A DNA stretch of 35,898 nt from Thermoanaerobaculia bacterium (GCA_022824725.1 JAJDZH010000081.1:1-35898), one strand, 5' to 3'; shown: positions 22,909 to 32,194, counted from the first letter of the stretch. A program made the numbers and translations. The notes: generated from the sequence alone by a model not told the origin.

Positions 22909-25004
22909 ATGCAACTCGAGAACTCGGAACAAATTCGCAACCTCGCCGTCGTCGGACACAACGACAGCGGCAAGACGACACTGCTCGCCGGCCTCCTCTA
23001 CACCGGCGGCGTCCTCAACCGGCAGAACCGGGTGGAAGACGGGAACACGGTGACCGACTTCGACGATGAAGAAGTCCGGCGCGGCATCTCGATCGGTCTC
23101 GCCGTCTGCTACACGCCCTGGTCCGACGGGGCCGCGCACTACAAGGTCAATCTGATCGACTGTCCGGGTTCCGGCATCTTCGTCCACGAGAGCAGTTCCG
23201 GCATGCGCGCGGCCGACGCCGCCCTCCTGTGCGTGAACGCCGCCTCCCCAACCCAGGTGATGGCCGAAAAGGCCTGGGAGATCGCCGGCGAGATGGACCA
23301 GCCGGTGATGTTCCACCTGACGAAGATGGACCGCGACAACATCGACTTCGCCGGCTGCATCGCGGAACTCCAGGAGAACTTCGACCGCATGGCCCTGCCC
23401 GTCCAGATCCCGATCGGCGCCGGCAAGGACTTCGCCGGCGTCGTCGACCTGCTGAGCCGCAAGGCGCACCTCTACGACCGGGACGGCGCCGGCCGCAGCC
23501 AGGCGTCCGAGCCGCCGGCGGACCTCGCGGACCAGATCGACGACTGGCGCAACAAGCTGACCGAAGCGGTAGCCGAGAGCGACGACGAGTTGATGGAGGC
23601 CTACTTCGAGAACGGCGATCTGACCCAGGAGCAGTTGGTCCAGGGGCTGAAGGCCGCGATCAGGTCCCGCGCCCTGTTTCCGGTGACGATGTCGTCCGGC
23701 GGCCACGGCGTCGGCAACTCCGCACTGCTCGACACGGTGGTCCAGCTCCTGCCCTCGCCGGTGGACGCGCCGCCGATCCCGGCGGCCGATCTCGGCGGCG
23801 AGCCGGTGGAGCTGGATCGAGGCGACGGCGCGCCGGTGAGCGCGATCCTCTTCAAGACGATGAACGACCCCTTCACCGGCCGCATCTCCCTGCTTCGCGT
23901 TGCCGCCGGCGACATGGGTTCCGACACGGTCTACTGGAACGCGGGCCGCGAGGAGGCGGAGCGTGTCGGCCACCTGATGCACATGCAAGGCAAGAACGGC
24001 GAGGACGTTCCCCGACTCGTCGAGGGCGACATCGGCGGCGTGGCCAAGCTGAAGTCGAGCGCGACCGGCGACTCGATCACGAGCCGCGAGCGGCCGGTCA
24101 AGCTCGGCTTCCCATCGCCGCCGGTCGCCGCCATCTCGTTCGCGATCGAGCCGAAGACCAAGGGCGACGAGGAGAAGATCGGCGAGGCGGTGTCCCGCCT
24201 GGTCGAGGAAGATCCCAGCCTCCGCGCCGGCCGCGACCCGCAGACCGGGGAGTTCCTGCTCTCCGGCGCCGGCCAGCTCCACGTCGAGATCGCGGTGTCC
24301 AAGCTGAAGAGCCGGTCGAAGGTAGAGGTCATCCTGCATCCGCCGAAGGTGCCCTACCGGGAGGCGATCAAGAGAACCGCCGTCGGCCACGGCCGGCACA
24401 AGAAGCAGAGCGGCGGTCGCGGCCAGTTCGCGGACTGCACGATCACGATGGAACCCGTCGCCACGCCGGAGGAGTACGAGTTCGTCGACGAGATCTTCGG
24501 CGGCTCCATCCCCCAGAACTACCGCCCGGCGGTCGAGAAGGGCCTGCTCGAAGCGGCAGGCCGCGGCTACCTGGCCGGCTACCCTGTCGGCAACTTCCGG
24601 GTCCGATCCAGGACGGCAAGTACCACGACGTCGACTCCTCGGAGATGGCCTTCAAGGTCGCCGGCTCGCTCGCCTTCAAGGACGCGATGGCAAAGGCGTT
24701 GCCGACCCTCCTCGAACCGGTCATGAAGGTCGACATCAGCACGACCGAAGACTTCATGGGCGACATCATGAGCGACCTCTCCTCCCGCCGCGGCCGCCCG
24801 CAGGGCATGGAAGCCAAGGGCAACGCCCAGATCGTCAAGGCCACCGTCCCCATGGCAGAAATGCTCACCTACGCCCCCGCCCTCCGCTCGATGACCCAGG
24901 GCCGCTCCAGCTTCACGATGGCCTTCTCCCACTACGAGGAAGTCCCCCGCCAGATCCAGGAGAAGATCATCGCGGAAGCGAAGCGGGCGGAAGAAGAGGA
25001 CTAG
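22909..25004 (+). CDS. EF-G-like translational GTPase (FusA2-type), frameshifted near 24605
   Basis: An EF-G paralogue of about 698 residues if the frame is repaired. G1 is [10 protein letters not shown]3 is DCPGS (residues 84-88), G4 is TKMD and domains II-V follow, ending [15 protein letters not shown]. Odd points: the G3 motif has Ser88 where EF-G has the catalytic His, as expected for EF-G-like proteins of uncertain function. Also, near 24604-24606 the frame breaks: up to FRV the conserved sequence is in one frame, and from [17 protein letters not shown] on it continues in the next, as if one base were missing. Domain V is fully conserved after the break, so this is a recent mutation or an assembly error. 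ATG 22909 is chosen for its GGGAG ribosome-binding site; GTG 22855 is an alternative. Confidence 0.83.
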
Positions 25005-25078
25005 CCGGAGGCACCGGAGGCGCCGGAGTCGCGGCTACGCCGCGCGAAGCTCGCCGGTGGCGTTTGTCGGACGCACCC

Positions 25079-25252
25079 GCCTGCCGGGGTCCGGGGAAGG
25101 GGTCCCAGGGGACGCTCGCGCTCTCTTGGTAGAGGGAGGTTCCTGCGCTCGCTTCGGTCGCCGGCGCTCCGGGAGGGCGTCGGCAGAGGGAGGCTCTACG
25201 GCAGTCGCTTGGCTCCAGCCCCCTGGGACCCCCTCCCCGGACCCCGCCAGGC
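25079..25252. repeat. Inverted-repeat-bounded element (about 174 bp, MITE-like)
   Basis: The left arm at 25086-25111 (GGGGTCCGGGGAAGGGGTCC plus CAGGGG) pairs with the right arm at 25220-25245 with a single mismatch over 26 nt. The match extends outward to 25079/25252 with one further mismatch. Inside, AGAGGGAGG occurs twice in direct orientation, and GTAGAG/CTCTAC form a nested inverted pair. No ORF of transposase type lies inside. Confidence 0.7.
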
Positions 25253-25294
25253 TGGAGGTCGTCGTGCTACGAGGGTTCCTGCGACCATGCCCGT

Positions 25295-25303
25295 TGCTAC
25301 CAT
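25295..25303 (+). promoter_or_regulatory. Extended -10 promoter of the methyltransferase gene, leaderless
   Basis: TTGCTACCAT contains an extended -10 (TGn plus TACCAT at 25298-25303) that ends 9 nt before the GTG at 25313. No Shine-Dalgarno is present in the gap. Confidence 0.42.
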
Positions 25304-25312
25304 CGACGCATC

Positions 25313-26941
25313 GTGGAACCACTGCCGAAACCGACGGCCCGGAGCTTCATTCCTCCGCCAGCACCGGGCGAGCGACCTACTGAGTACGCGGACCGCATCG
25401 GGCAGTATCACGTTGCCTCCAGGTCGGAGACCGACCGAAAGCAGCATGGCCTCTACTTGACGCCTGTTGCCGCCGCCGACTTCATGGCAGCGCAGATCCG
25501 GGTCCCCGGTGACCATCTTCGGGTCCTGGACCCTGCCGCCGGTACGGGGATCCTCTGCTGCGCGGCCGTCGAAGAGCTCGCCGATCGCGACCCGCCGACG
25601 AGCCGGATCCAACTCGTCGCCTATGACGTTGATGCCGAGCTGGCGGAGCCTCTACAGGCGGTCCTCGACTACTTGCGGGAATGGTGCAAAGAGAAGCACG
25701 GAGTCCGCCTTGCGACTCGCCTCAAGCTGACGGACTTTGTCATGGATCACGCGGGGGCTCTTCACCACGAGGACAGCCTGATTCCGTCCGAGTCGGACGA
25801 TCCAGAGTTCGACATCGTCATTTCAAACCCGCCGTACTTCAAGATCAACAAGAGCGACCCACGGGCCGTCCTGGCCTCCAACGTCGTCTACGGCCAACCC
25901 AATATCTACGCTCTCTTCATGGCGGTCAGCGCCGCCCTGGTCCGCCCGGACGGCGACTTCATCTCGATTACCCCGAGGAGCTTTACCTCCGGTCTGTACT
26001 TCCGGAGGTTCCGCCAGGTCTTCTTCGACATGGTTCGGCCTACGTTGGTTCACGCGTTCGGCTCGCGCCGGGAGGCATTCAAGCGCGACGAGGTCCTGCA
26101 GGAGAACGTCATTCTTCACGGCACGCGACTCAACTCCGTGCCGCAGGATCCAAAGGCACCCTTCGTCATATCCAGCAGCCAAGGCGTTTCCGACCTGGAT
26201 GAGTCGTACCGCCGCACGACGTCGCTTCGGGCAGCCCTCAACCTCGACGACAGCGACCGCGTACTGCGACTGCCCGCTTCTGACGAACAGGCCCAGATCC
26301 TCGACCTGGTCGACTCGTGGCCGAATACACTGGCCAGTCTGGGCCTCGCCATCTCCACGGGACCGGTGATCCCGTTCCGCGCGAAGGACCTGGTCGATCG
26401 GGAGGGTCAAGTGCCCGAGTCGCACGTCCCGCTCCTCTGGATGAACCACGTACGTCCAATGCAGGTCACCTGGCCGTTGCAACGGCACAAGCCGGAGTAC
26501 ATCAAGCGCCAGGGCGCCGAGAAGCTTCTCCTACCGAACCGCAACTACGTTCTCCTGCGCCGCTTCACCGCGAAGGAAGAAGTCCGCCGACTCTCCGCGG
26601 CACCCTACGTCGCCCGGTCCATGCCCGTTCCCCAAGTGGGTCTCGAGAACCACTTGAACTACATCTATCGGCAGGCCGGTGCGCTCAGCGACGAAGAGGC
26701 ATGGGGCCTGGCGGCGCTCCATAACAGTCGCCTGCTCGACACCTACTTCAGGTGTCTGAACGGCCACACCCAGGTCAACGCAACCGAGCTACGCGCCATG
26801 CCGCTGCCGGAGAGCGACTTCATCGTCGAACTCGGCGAGCGGGTCCAGGAACTCGCCAGTCCGATTGACCATCTCGACCCACTGACTGCGGACCTCCTGT
26901 CTGCCGAAGTTCCCCGAGAGTTCGTCGTTGCGCAAACTTGA
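25313..26941 (+). CDS. N6-adenine DNA methyltransferase of the Eco57I/PstI type
   Basis: A 542-residue type II methyltransferase. SAM-binding motif I is DPAAGTG (residues 73-79), preceded by the GLYLTP segment, and the catalytic motif IV is NPPYF (172-176), the NPPY form of adenine-N6 enzymes. The C-terminal half contains a target-recognition region and TYFRCLNGHTQVNATELRAMPLP, typical of the M.BsuBI/M.PstI group, whose members are about 500 residues and methylate CTGCAG. Recognition of CTGCAG here is inference from the adjacent endonuclease remnant. It overlaps the endonuclease start by 14 nt. All motifs are intact, so the gene is probably active. Codon choice looks less GC3-extreme than its neighbours, suggesting transfer. 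Confidence 0.9.
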   Translation: MEPLPKPTARSFIPPPAPGERPTEYADRIGQYHVASRSETDRKQHGLYLTPVAAADFMAAQIRVPGDHLRVLDPAAGTGILCCAAVEELADRDPPTSRIQLVAYDVDAELAEPLQAVLDYLREWCKEKHGVRLATRLKLTDFVMDHAGALHHEDSLIPSESDDPEFDIVISNPPYFKINKSDPRAVLASNVVYGQPNIYALFMAVSAALVRPDGDFISITPRSFTSGLYFRRFRQVFFDMVRPTLVHAFGSRREAFKRDEVLQENVILHGTRLNSVPQDPKAPFVISSSQGVSDLDESYRRTTSLRAALNLDDSDRVLRLPASDEQAQILDLVDSWPNTLASLGLAISTGPVIPFRAKDLVDREGQVPESHVPLLWMNHVRPMQVTWPLQRHKPEYIKRQGAEKLLLPNRNYVLLRRFTAKEEVRRLSAAPYVARSMPVPQVGLENHLNYIYRQAGALSDEEAWGLAALHNSRLLDTYFRCLNGHTQVNATELRAMPLPESDFIVELGERVQELASPIDHLDPLTADLLSAEVPREFVVAQT

Positions 26942-27514
26942 CGAGGCGCGAACAATCCTCCGCGGCTTGGGGATGCCCGCAGCGCAGTCGAACGAGATGG
27001 CGGGGCTGACCCTGCTTGCCCTGTGCGGGATGGCCCAACAAGACTCCTGGTCAAAAGCGTCACGCGGTCGCCGGACCGTGACCAAAGGCATCATGGATCA
27101 CGTCCGTGAGCACTTCGGCCGCGACTACGCCCCCAACACTCGCGAGACCTTCCGTCGCCAGGTACTCCACCAGTTCGTCCTCGGAGGCGTCGCTGAGCAC
27201 AACCCGTTCGAGCCTGACCTGCCAACCAACAGTCCACGGTCCCACTACGCCATCAGCGAGCCCGCGACCGGCTCTTCCTCATCGAAGCGGTGACGTCACA
27301 CGGCCCGGTCGACCGAAAGCGCCTCACCGAGTTCGAGACGCTACTCGAGTCCTGCCGATCTAAGCCTGTCTACGTGAGTGTCTTCCCAAGCTTCGACGAG
27401 TTCCGCAAGCACATGAAGGTCATCGCCTGGGAGACCGAGGTCTGGCTTTCAGAGGTGCCGGACCACCTGATCCACTTCGACGGCGACAAGTTCCTGGGAC
27501 CCCAGGCTGTCTGA
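26928..27514 (+). pseudogene. BsuBI/PstI-family restriction endonuclease, internally deleted and frameshifted
   Basis: Two pieces of one endonuclease remain. The N-terminal piece (26928-27265, TTG start) has the family's helical domain: LLALCGMAQQDSW, YAPNTRETFRRQVLHQFV and [12 protein letters not shown]. The C-terminal piece, in another frame from about 27266 to 27514, has [17 protein letters not shown] and [20 protein letters not shown], the diagnostic end of the BsuBI/PstI family. Between them roughly 120 residues of the family are absent, including the central part with the GDT and PD motifs, and the pieces are out of frame. The first frame ends at a TGA at 27293 after a few non-native residues. 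The enzyme must be dead. Confidence 0.88.
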
Positions 27515-27550
27515 AGGCAAACCAGCCACCGTCGCCGTGGCAAGCGGCAA

Positions 27551-27913
27551 CTACTCGTCGGTGTCGACGAACTCGATGACGGCGAGCTCGGCGGCGTCGC
27601 CCTTGCGGGGGCCGAGCTTGGTGATGCGGAGGTAGCCGCCGGGGCGGTCGGCGTAGCGGGGGGCGATCTCGTCGAAGAGCTTCTTGACGTGGTCGCGGTT
27701 GGGCAGCCAGCGGCGGACGAGGCGGCGGGCGTGGACGGTGTCCTCGCGGCCGCGGGTGATCATCTTCTCGGCGACCGGCCGCAGCGCCTTGGCCTTGGCC
27801 AGGGTCGTCTGGATGCGGCCGTGGACGACCAGCGACGCGAGCTGGTTGCGGAACATCGCCCGGCGGTGGGCCGTCGTCCGGCCGAGTTTCTTGTAGCCAA
27901 CTCCGTGACGCAT
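27551..27913 (-). CDS. rplQ: 50S ribosomal protein L17
   Basis: A 120-residue L17, located near the exit of the polypeptide tunnel. The N-terminal [20 protein letters not shown] and the [22 protein letters not shown] segment are diagnostic. The ATG has AAGGAG 6 nt upstream. It is the last gene of the ribosomal cluster and faces the endonuclease remnant tail to tail across 36 nt. Confidence 0.98.
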   Translation of the reverse strand: MRHGVGYKKLGRTTAHRRAMFRNQLASLVVHGRIQTTLAKAKALRPVAEKMITRGREDTVHARRLVRRWLPNRDHVKKLFDEIAPRYADRPGGYLRITKLGPRKGDAAELAVIEFVDTDE

Positions 27914-27957
27914 CTTCGCTCCTTCCCGGGAGAACTCGAGAACGGTCCAGCGGGCCG

Positions 27958-28944
27958 CTAGGCCTGCACTCCGGTCTCCGCGTTCTCGGGAACCTCCATG
28001 CCGAAGGACAGACCCATCTTGTCGAGAACTTCCTGGATCTCCTCGAGCGACTTGCGCCCGAAGTTCTTGGTCTCGAGCATCTCCTTCTCGCTGCGCACGA
28101 CCAGGTCGCCGACCGTGTTGATGTTCGCGTTGCGCAGGCAGTTCGCCGATCGAACGCTCAGGTTCAGGTCGTCGATCGCCTTGAGCAGCAGAACATCCAG
28201 GTCACCGCCGTCGATCTCCTCTTCGGCCAAGGTGCCCTCGATCAGGCTCTCCTCCGCATTGATGAAGATCGTCAGGTGCTCGCGCAGCAGCGTGCCGGCG
28301 CGCGACATCGCCTCTTCCGGCGTCACGGTGCCATCGGTCCAGACTTCCACGATCAGCCGCTCGTAGTCGGTGGTACGACCGAGTCGGGCCGCTTCCACGC
28401 GGTAGTTCACGCGCTTGACCGGGCTGTGCACCGAGTCGAGCGGAATCCAGCCGATGCCCATCGACGGTTCGAGGTTGCGGTCCGCGCTGACGTAGCCGCG
28501 GCCGTTCCTGACCTGCGCCTCGAGACGGAGGCGGCCCCGTTCGTTGAGCGTGGCCACCTTGCTGGCCGCATCCCGGATCTCGACACTGGCAGCGGTCTCG
28601 AAATCGCCGGCGGCGACCTCCCGCGGACCCGTGACATCGAGGGAGATCACGCTGGTCGCACCGTCGAGAGAGCGCAGCGGCACCTGCTTCAGGTTGAGGA
28701 TGATGTCGGTGACGTCCTCGACGACCCCCTCGAGCGACGAGAACTCGTGCAGCGCGCCATCGATGCGCACCGCGGTGATCGCGGCGCCTTCGATCGCGGA
28801 CAGCAGACTGCGGCGCAGCGCGTTGCCGACCGTCGCGCCGAAACCGCGTTCGAACGGCTGGGCCGAGAACTTCCCGTAGCTGTCGGTCAGGGTCTCAGTG
28901 TCGATTTCGACGCGCTTGGGGCGTTGGAATCCCTTCCAGAGCAT
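27958..28944 (-). CDS. rpoA: DNA-directed RNA polymerase subunit alpha
   Basis: A 328-residue alpha subunit. The N-terminal domain ([25 protein letters not shown]) dimerises and nucleates core assembly; the C-terminal domain ([23 protein letters not shown] ... [12 protein letters not shown]) contacts UP elements and activators. The ATG at 28944 is preferred to a GTG two codons upstream, because TAGGAG ends right against the GTG but 6 nt before the ATG. It lies directly after rpsK; rpsD, usually between them, is absent from the 79-nt gap. Confidence 0.98.
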   Translation of the reverse strand: MLWKGFQRPKRVEIDTETLTDSYGKFSAQPFERGFGATVGNALRRSLLSAIEGAAITAVRIDGALHEFSSLEGVVEDVTDIILNLKQVPLRSLDGATSVISLDVTGPREVAAGDFETAASVEIRDAASKVATLNERGRLRLEAQVRNGRGYVSADRNLEPSMGIGWIPLDSVHSPVKRVNYRVEAARLGRTTDYERLIVEVWTDGTVTPEEAMSRAGTLLREHLTIFINAEESLIEGTLAEEEIDGGDLDVLLLKAIDDLNLSVRSANCLRNANINTVGDLVVRSEKEMLETKNFGRKSLEEIQEVLDKMGLSFGMEVPENAETGVQA

Positions 28945-29023
28945 GTTCACTCCTACCTATCTCGATTGCGTTCCAGGTTGGAAACGTTGATTTCTCGCTA
29001 GCGATGCGGCGGCGGAACCGGGT

Positions 29024-29398
29024 TCAGACCCGGCGCCGCTTGCGGGGACGGCAGCCGTTGTGCGGAATCGGCGTGACGTCACGGATCGACCGGATGCTGA
29101 TGCCGGTCGCCTGCAGCGCCCGGACCGCGGACTCCCGGCCGCCGCCCGGCCCCTTGACCAGCACGTCGACCGTCCGCACGCCCATGTCCTTGGCCTGGTA
29201 GCCGACCGCCTGGGCCGCCACCTGGGCCGCGAAGGGCGTTCCCTTGCGCGATCCCTTGAAGCCGTTGCGGCCCGACGACGACCAGGTCAGGACGTTGCCG
29301 TCCGGATCCGTGATGCAAACCAGGGTGTTGTTGAAGGTCGCGTTGACATGCGCCACCGCGTGGGGCACGACGCGCTTCTCCTTCCTCGCCTTTGCCAT
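29024..29398 (-). CDS. rpsK: 30S ribosomal protein S11
   Basis: A 124-residue S11 of the 30S platform. The diagnostic segments are [36 protein letters not shown] and the basic end [15 protein letters not shown]. It sits 21 nt after rpsM and is preceded by a purine-rich leader (AAGGGGACAAGGACAG). Confidence 0.98.
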   Translation of the reverse strand: MAKARKEKRVVPHAVAHVNATFNNTLVCITDPDGNVLTWSSSGRNGFKGSRKGTPFAAQVAAQAVGYQAKDMGVRTVDVLVKGPGGGRESAVRALQATGISIRSIRDVTPIPHNGCRPRKRRRV

Positions 29399-29419
29399 CT
29401 GTCCTTGTCCCCTTCCCCT

Positions 29420-29800
29420 TTACTTCGTGGCCTTCTTCTTGCCCGCGACGGTAGCCCGGCGCGGTCCCTTGCGCGTGCGCGCGTTGGTGTGCGTACGCTG
29501 GCCTCGAACCGGCAGGCTCTTGCGATGCCTGACGCCCCGGTAGCTGCCGATCTCCATCAACCGCTTGATGCTCTGGGTGACTTCCTTGCGCAGGTCGCCC
29601 TCGACCGCTCCGGCGTCCTGGACGACCTGACGAATGCGCCCGGTCTCGTCCTCGGTCAGGTCCTTGACCTTGACCGTCGCTTCGACGCCGGCCTCGTTCA
29701 GGAGCACCTGAGCCCGAGAGCGGCCGATGCCGTAAATGTAGGTCAGGCCGATGCCGACCTGCTTGTTCTGCGGTAGATCGATCCCCGCGATTCTCGCCAT
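29420..29800 (-). CDS. rpsM: 30S ribosomal protein S13
   Basis: A 126-residue S13 of the 30S head, contacting the P-site tRNA and L5. It begins [21 protein letters not shown]-like and has the GIGRSRA helix-hairpin-helix and the basic C-terminal tail [23 protein letters not shown] precedes the ATG. Upstream is rpmJ with a 21-nt gap. Confidence 0.98.
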   Translation of the reverse strand: MARIAGIDLPQNKQVGIGLTYIYGIGRSRAQVLLNEAGVEATVKVKDLTEDETGRIRQVVQDAGAVEGDLRKEVTQSIKRLMEIGSYRGVRHRKSLPVRGQRTHTNARTRKGPRRATVAGKKKATK

Positions 29801-29821
29801 AACGAACTCTCCTGATCCTCT

Positions 29822-29935
29822 TCAGCCCTGCCGCTGCTTGTGCTTCGGGTTCTCGCAGATGACGCGGACCACACCGCGACGCCTGACCACCTTGCACTTG
29901 ACGCACATCCTCTTGACTGACGCTCGCACCTTCAT
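29822..29935 (-). CDS. rpmJ: 50S ribosomal protein L36
   Basis: A 37-residue L36. Sequence starts [17 protein letters not shown] and ends [11 protein letters not shown], with the C-x2-C ... C ... H zinc ligands present (the C+ form). The ATG at 29935 follows a strong AAAGGAGGTT ribosome-binding site. It lies between infA and rpsM as in most alpha operons. Confidence 0.97.
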   Translation of the reverse strand: MKVRASVKRMCVKCKVVRRRGVVRVICENPKHKQRQG

Positions 29936-29966
29936 GATGAACCTCCTTTGGCTGCCGACCCGGCCG

Positions 29967-30188
29967 TCAGGTCCTCAGCCTGTAGACGATCCGACCGCGA
30001 CCCGGATCGTAGGGAGAGAGTTCGACCAGCACCCGGTCTCCCGGAAGAATGCGGATGAAGTGCTTGCGCATCTTGCCCGAGATATGGGCCAGGGCCTGAT
30101 GCTTGTTGTCCAGCTCGACCTTGAAGACCGCGTTCGGCAGCGTCTCCATGACCGTGGCCTCGACTTCAATCGCCTCTTCCTTCTTCAC
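29967..30188 (-). CDS. infA: Translation initiation factor IF-1
   Basis: A 73-residue OB-fold protein that occupies the 30S A site during initiation. It has [40 protein letters not shown] and the C-terminal [13 protein letters not shown] start at 30188, with GGAAGGGAAC about 9 nt upstream. It follows adk directly; map, common at this position, is missing. Confidence 0.98.
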   Translation of the reverse strand: MKKEEAIEVEATVMETLPNAVFKVELDNKHQALAHISGKMRKHFIRILPGDRVLVELSPYDPGRGRIVYRLRT

Positions 30189-30232
30189 TCCGTGTTCCCT
30201 TCCTTCTCCGCCAACTCTCGATTCTACTTCCG

Positions 30233-30805
30233 TCAGGCCCGCGCCGTCCCGGCCAGCGTCGCCTCGATCGCCGCCGTCACCTGTTCGATCGGGACGTTGC
30301 CGTCGACCCGGCGCAGCAGGCCCAGGCCCTCGTAGTGAGCAATCAGGGGCTCGGTCTGCGCCGCGTAGACCTGCAGCCGCTCGCGCACGACGTCCTCGCG
30401 GTCGTCCGCGCCGCGGCCGCGAAGAACGATGCGCTGGACCAGTTCCTCGTCCGGCACATCGATCGTCACGACGTGATCGATGTGGCTCCCGTTGAGGATC
30501 TCCTCGAGCGTTCCGGCCTGCGGCGCGGTGCGCGGATAGCCGTCGAGCAGGAAGCCCGCGGCCGCATCCGCCTGGCTCAGCCGGTCCCGCACCACTTCGG
30601 CCATGAGGTCGTCGTCGACCAGCGCGCCCGAGGCCATCACGCCTTCGACCCGTCGACCGAGTTCGCTGCCGGCGGCGACCGCCGCGCGCAACATGTCGCC
30701 GGTCGAGATGGCGGGAACGCCGAGCGTCGCCGCCAGGCGCTCCGCCTGCGTACCCTTGCCGCAGCCGGGCGCTCCGAGCAGCACGATGCGCAGGGAATCA
30801 GCCAC
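30233..30805 (-). CDS. adk: Adenylate kinase (short-LID form)
   Basis: A 190-residue adenylate kinase, interconverting AMP+ATP and 2 ADP. The P-loop GAPGCGKGT, the AMP-binding [11 protein letters not shown] and the LDGYPRT segment are intact. The LID is short ([12 protein letters not shown]), without zinc cysteines. GTG start at 30805 lies 8 nt inside the end of secY, so expression is coupled to the translocon gene as in other spc operons. Confidence 0.97.
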   Translation of the reverse strand: MADSLRIVLLGAPGCGKGTQAERLAATLGVPAISTGDMLRAAVAAGSELGRRVEGVMASGALVDDDLMAEVVRDRLSQADAAAGFLLDGYPRTAPQAGTLEEILNGSHIDHVVTIDVPDEELVQRIVLRGRGADDREDVVRERLQVYAAQTEPLIAHYEGLGLLRRVDGNVPIEQVTAAIEATLAGTARA

Positions 30806-32183
30806 GGCGTCCCTTGATCCGGCCCCGCTTCATGAAGCCCTCGTAGTTCCTCATCACGAGCTGGCTCTCGATCTGCTGGAGCGTGTCCATCGCGACGCTG
30901 ACCACGATCAGGAGCGACGTGCCGCCGAAGTAGAAGTTGATCCCCATGCCTTCGGTGAGCCAGAGCGGCGCGTAGTTGTCCAGGGTCGAGCCGACGAAGG
31001 GGATGCCCCCCACCTTGAAGCCCGCGATCATGAACTCGGGCAGCACGGACACGCCCGCCAGGTAGAGGGAACCGACCAGGGTCAGGCGGGTGAGCACCCG
31101 GTCGATGTACTCCGAGGTCCGCCTGCCGGAGCGGATGCCGGGGATGAACCCGCCGTACTTGCGCATGTTCTCGGCAAGGTCGTTCGGGTTGAAGATGATC
31201 GAAACGTAGAAGTACGAGAAGAAGATGATCGCCGCCACGTAGAACAGGTAGTAGACCGGCTGTCCCCACTGCATGGCGGTCGAGATCCGCTGGATCGGCT
31301 CGTACTGGATCATTCCGGCGACCGTCGCCGGCACGGTGACCACGGAACTCGCGAAGATGACCGGAATCACGCCGCCCGTGTTCACGCGCAGCGGAAGGTA
31401 GGTGCTCTGTCCGCCGTACTGCCTGCGGCCGACGATCCGCTTCGCGTACTGCACGGGGATCCGCCGCTGCGCCCTCTCCATGTAGACGATGAAGGCCACG
31501 ACGACGAGCATGAAGACCGACAGCAACAGGATCTTGAGCAGGGACATCGCGCCGCTCTGGAGCTGGCCGAAGAGGCCCAGCACCGCGCCCGGCAGACCGA
31601 CGACGATGCCGGCGAAGATGATGAGCGAGATGCCGTTCCCGATCCCCCGTTCGCTGATCTGCTCGCCCAGCCACATCACGAAGGCGCAGCCGGTCGTCAG
31701 CGAGAGCACCGTGACGAACTTGAACCCGAGGCCCGGGTTGAGAACGAGATTCGCGCCTCCCGGCGAGGTCAGGTTCTCGAGGAAGAACGCGATGGTCGTC
31801 CCCTGGATGATCGAGATGACCACGGTCCCGTAGCGGGTGTACTGGGTGATCTTGCGCCGGCCCATCTCGCCCTCCTTGGAGAGCTTCTCGAGATAGGGCA
31901 CGACCACGGTCAACAGTTGCAGGATGATGGACGCCGAGATGTAGGGCATGATGCCGAGGGCGAAGAGCGCCACCCGGCCCAGGCTGCCGCCGGTGAAGGT
32001 GTTGACGAAACCCAGCACCGTCCCCTGCATCTGGTCCATGAACTCGCTCAGGGCCAGGGGGTCGATGCCCGGAGTCGGAATGATGCAGCCGATGCGGTAG
32101 ACCGCCAGCAGGCCCAGCATGAACAACACCCGATTCCGGAGATCCGGAATCGCGAAGATGTTGCGGAAACTCTCGACGCCCAC
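30798..32183 (-). CDS. secY: Preprotein translocase subunit SecY
   Basis: A 461-residue, ten-helix channel protein of the SecYEG translocon. Signatures are ALGIMPYISASIILQLL, the plug/TM2 region, the cytoplasmic loop RRIPVQYAKRIVGRRQYGG, and the conserved FNPNDLAENMRKYGGFIPGIR. The GTG start has GAGGGAG upstream. It follows rplO after an 11-nt gap. Confidence 0.98.
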   Translation of the reverse strand: MGVESFRNIFAIPDLRNRVLFMLGLLAVYRIGCIIPTPGIDPLALSEFMDQMQGTVLGFVNTFTGGSLGRVALFALGIMPYISASIILQLLTVVVPYLEKLSKEGEMGRRKITQYTRYGTVVISIIQGTTIAFFLENLTSPGGANLVLNPGLGFKFVTVLSLTTGCAFVMWLGEQISERGIGNGISLIIFAGIVVGLPGAVLGLFGQLQSGAMSLLKILLLSVFMLVVVAFIVYMERAQRRIPVQYAKRIVGRRQYGGQSTYLPLRVNTGGVIPVIFASSVVTVPATVAGMIQYEPIQRISTAMQWGQPVYYLFYVAAIIFFSYFYVSIIFNPNDLAENMRKYGGFIPGIRSGRRTSEYIDRVLTRLTLVGSLYLAGVSVLPEFMIAGFKVGGIPFVGSTLDNYAPLWLTEGMGINFYFGGTSLLIVVSVAMDTLQQIESQLVMRNYEGFMKRGRIKGRRG

Positions 32184-32194
32184 GAGCTACTCCC

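Larger units (their letters stand above)
25005..25312. other. Intergenic stretch at the island boundary
   Basis: These 308 nt contain no credible gene. They hold a small GC hairpin, CGCGGC-TAC-GCCGCG (25030-25044), which may end the EF-G-like transcript; the inverted-repeat element at 25079-25252; and the promoter of the methyltransferase gene. Confidence 0.6.

Noticed and set aside
22855-22911. GTG at 22855 as start of the EF-G-like protein
   Set aside because: It would add 18 non-conserved residues that encode the hairpin; the ATG at 22909 has a well-spaced GGGAG and matches the usual N-terminus.
24443-24932. Antisense open frames over the 3' half of the EF-G-like gene as a separate small gene explaining the frame break
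   Set aside because: They have no domain or start signals; the two sense frames together give continuous EF-G similarity.
25030-25044. Rho-independent terminator after the EF-G-like gene
   Set aside because: A 6-bp GC stem is present but no T-run follows; I mention it only within the intergenic description.
27525-27541. Hairpin GCCAC-N7-GTGGC between the endonuclease remnant and rplQ as a terminator
   Set aside because: The stem is only 5 bp and there is no T-tract on either strand.
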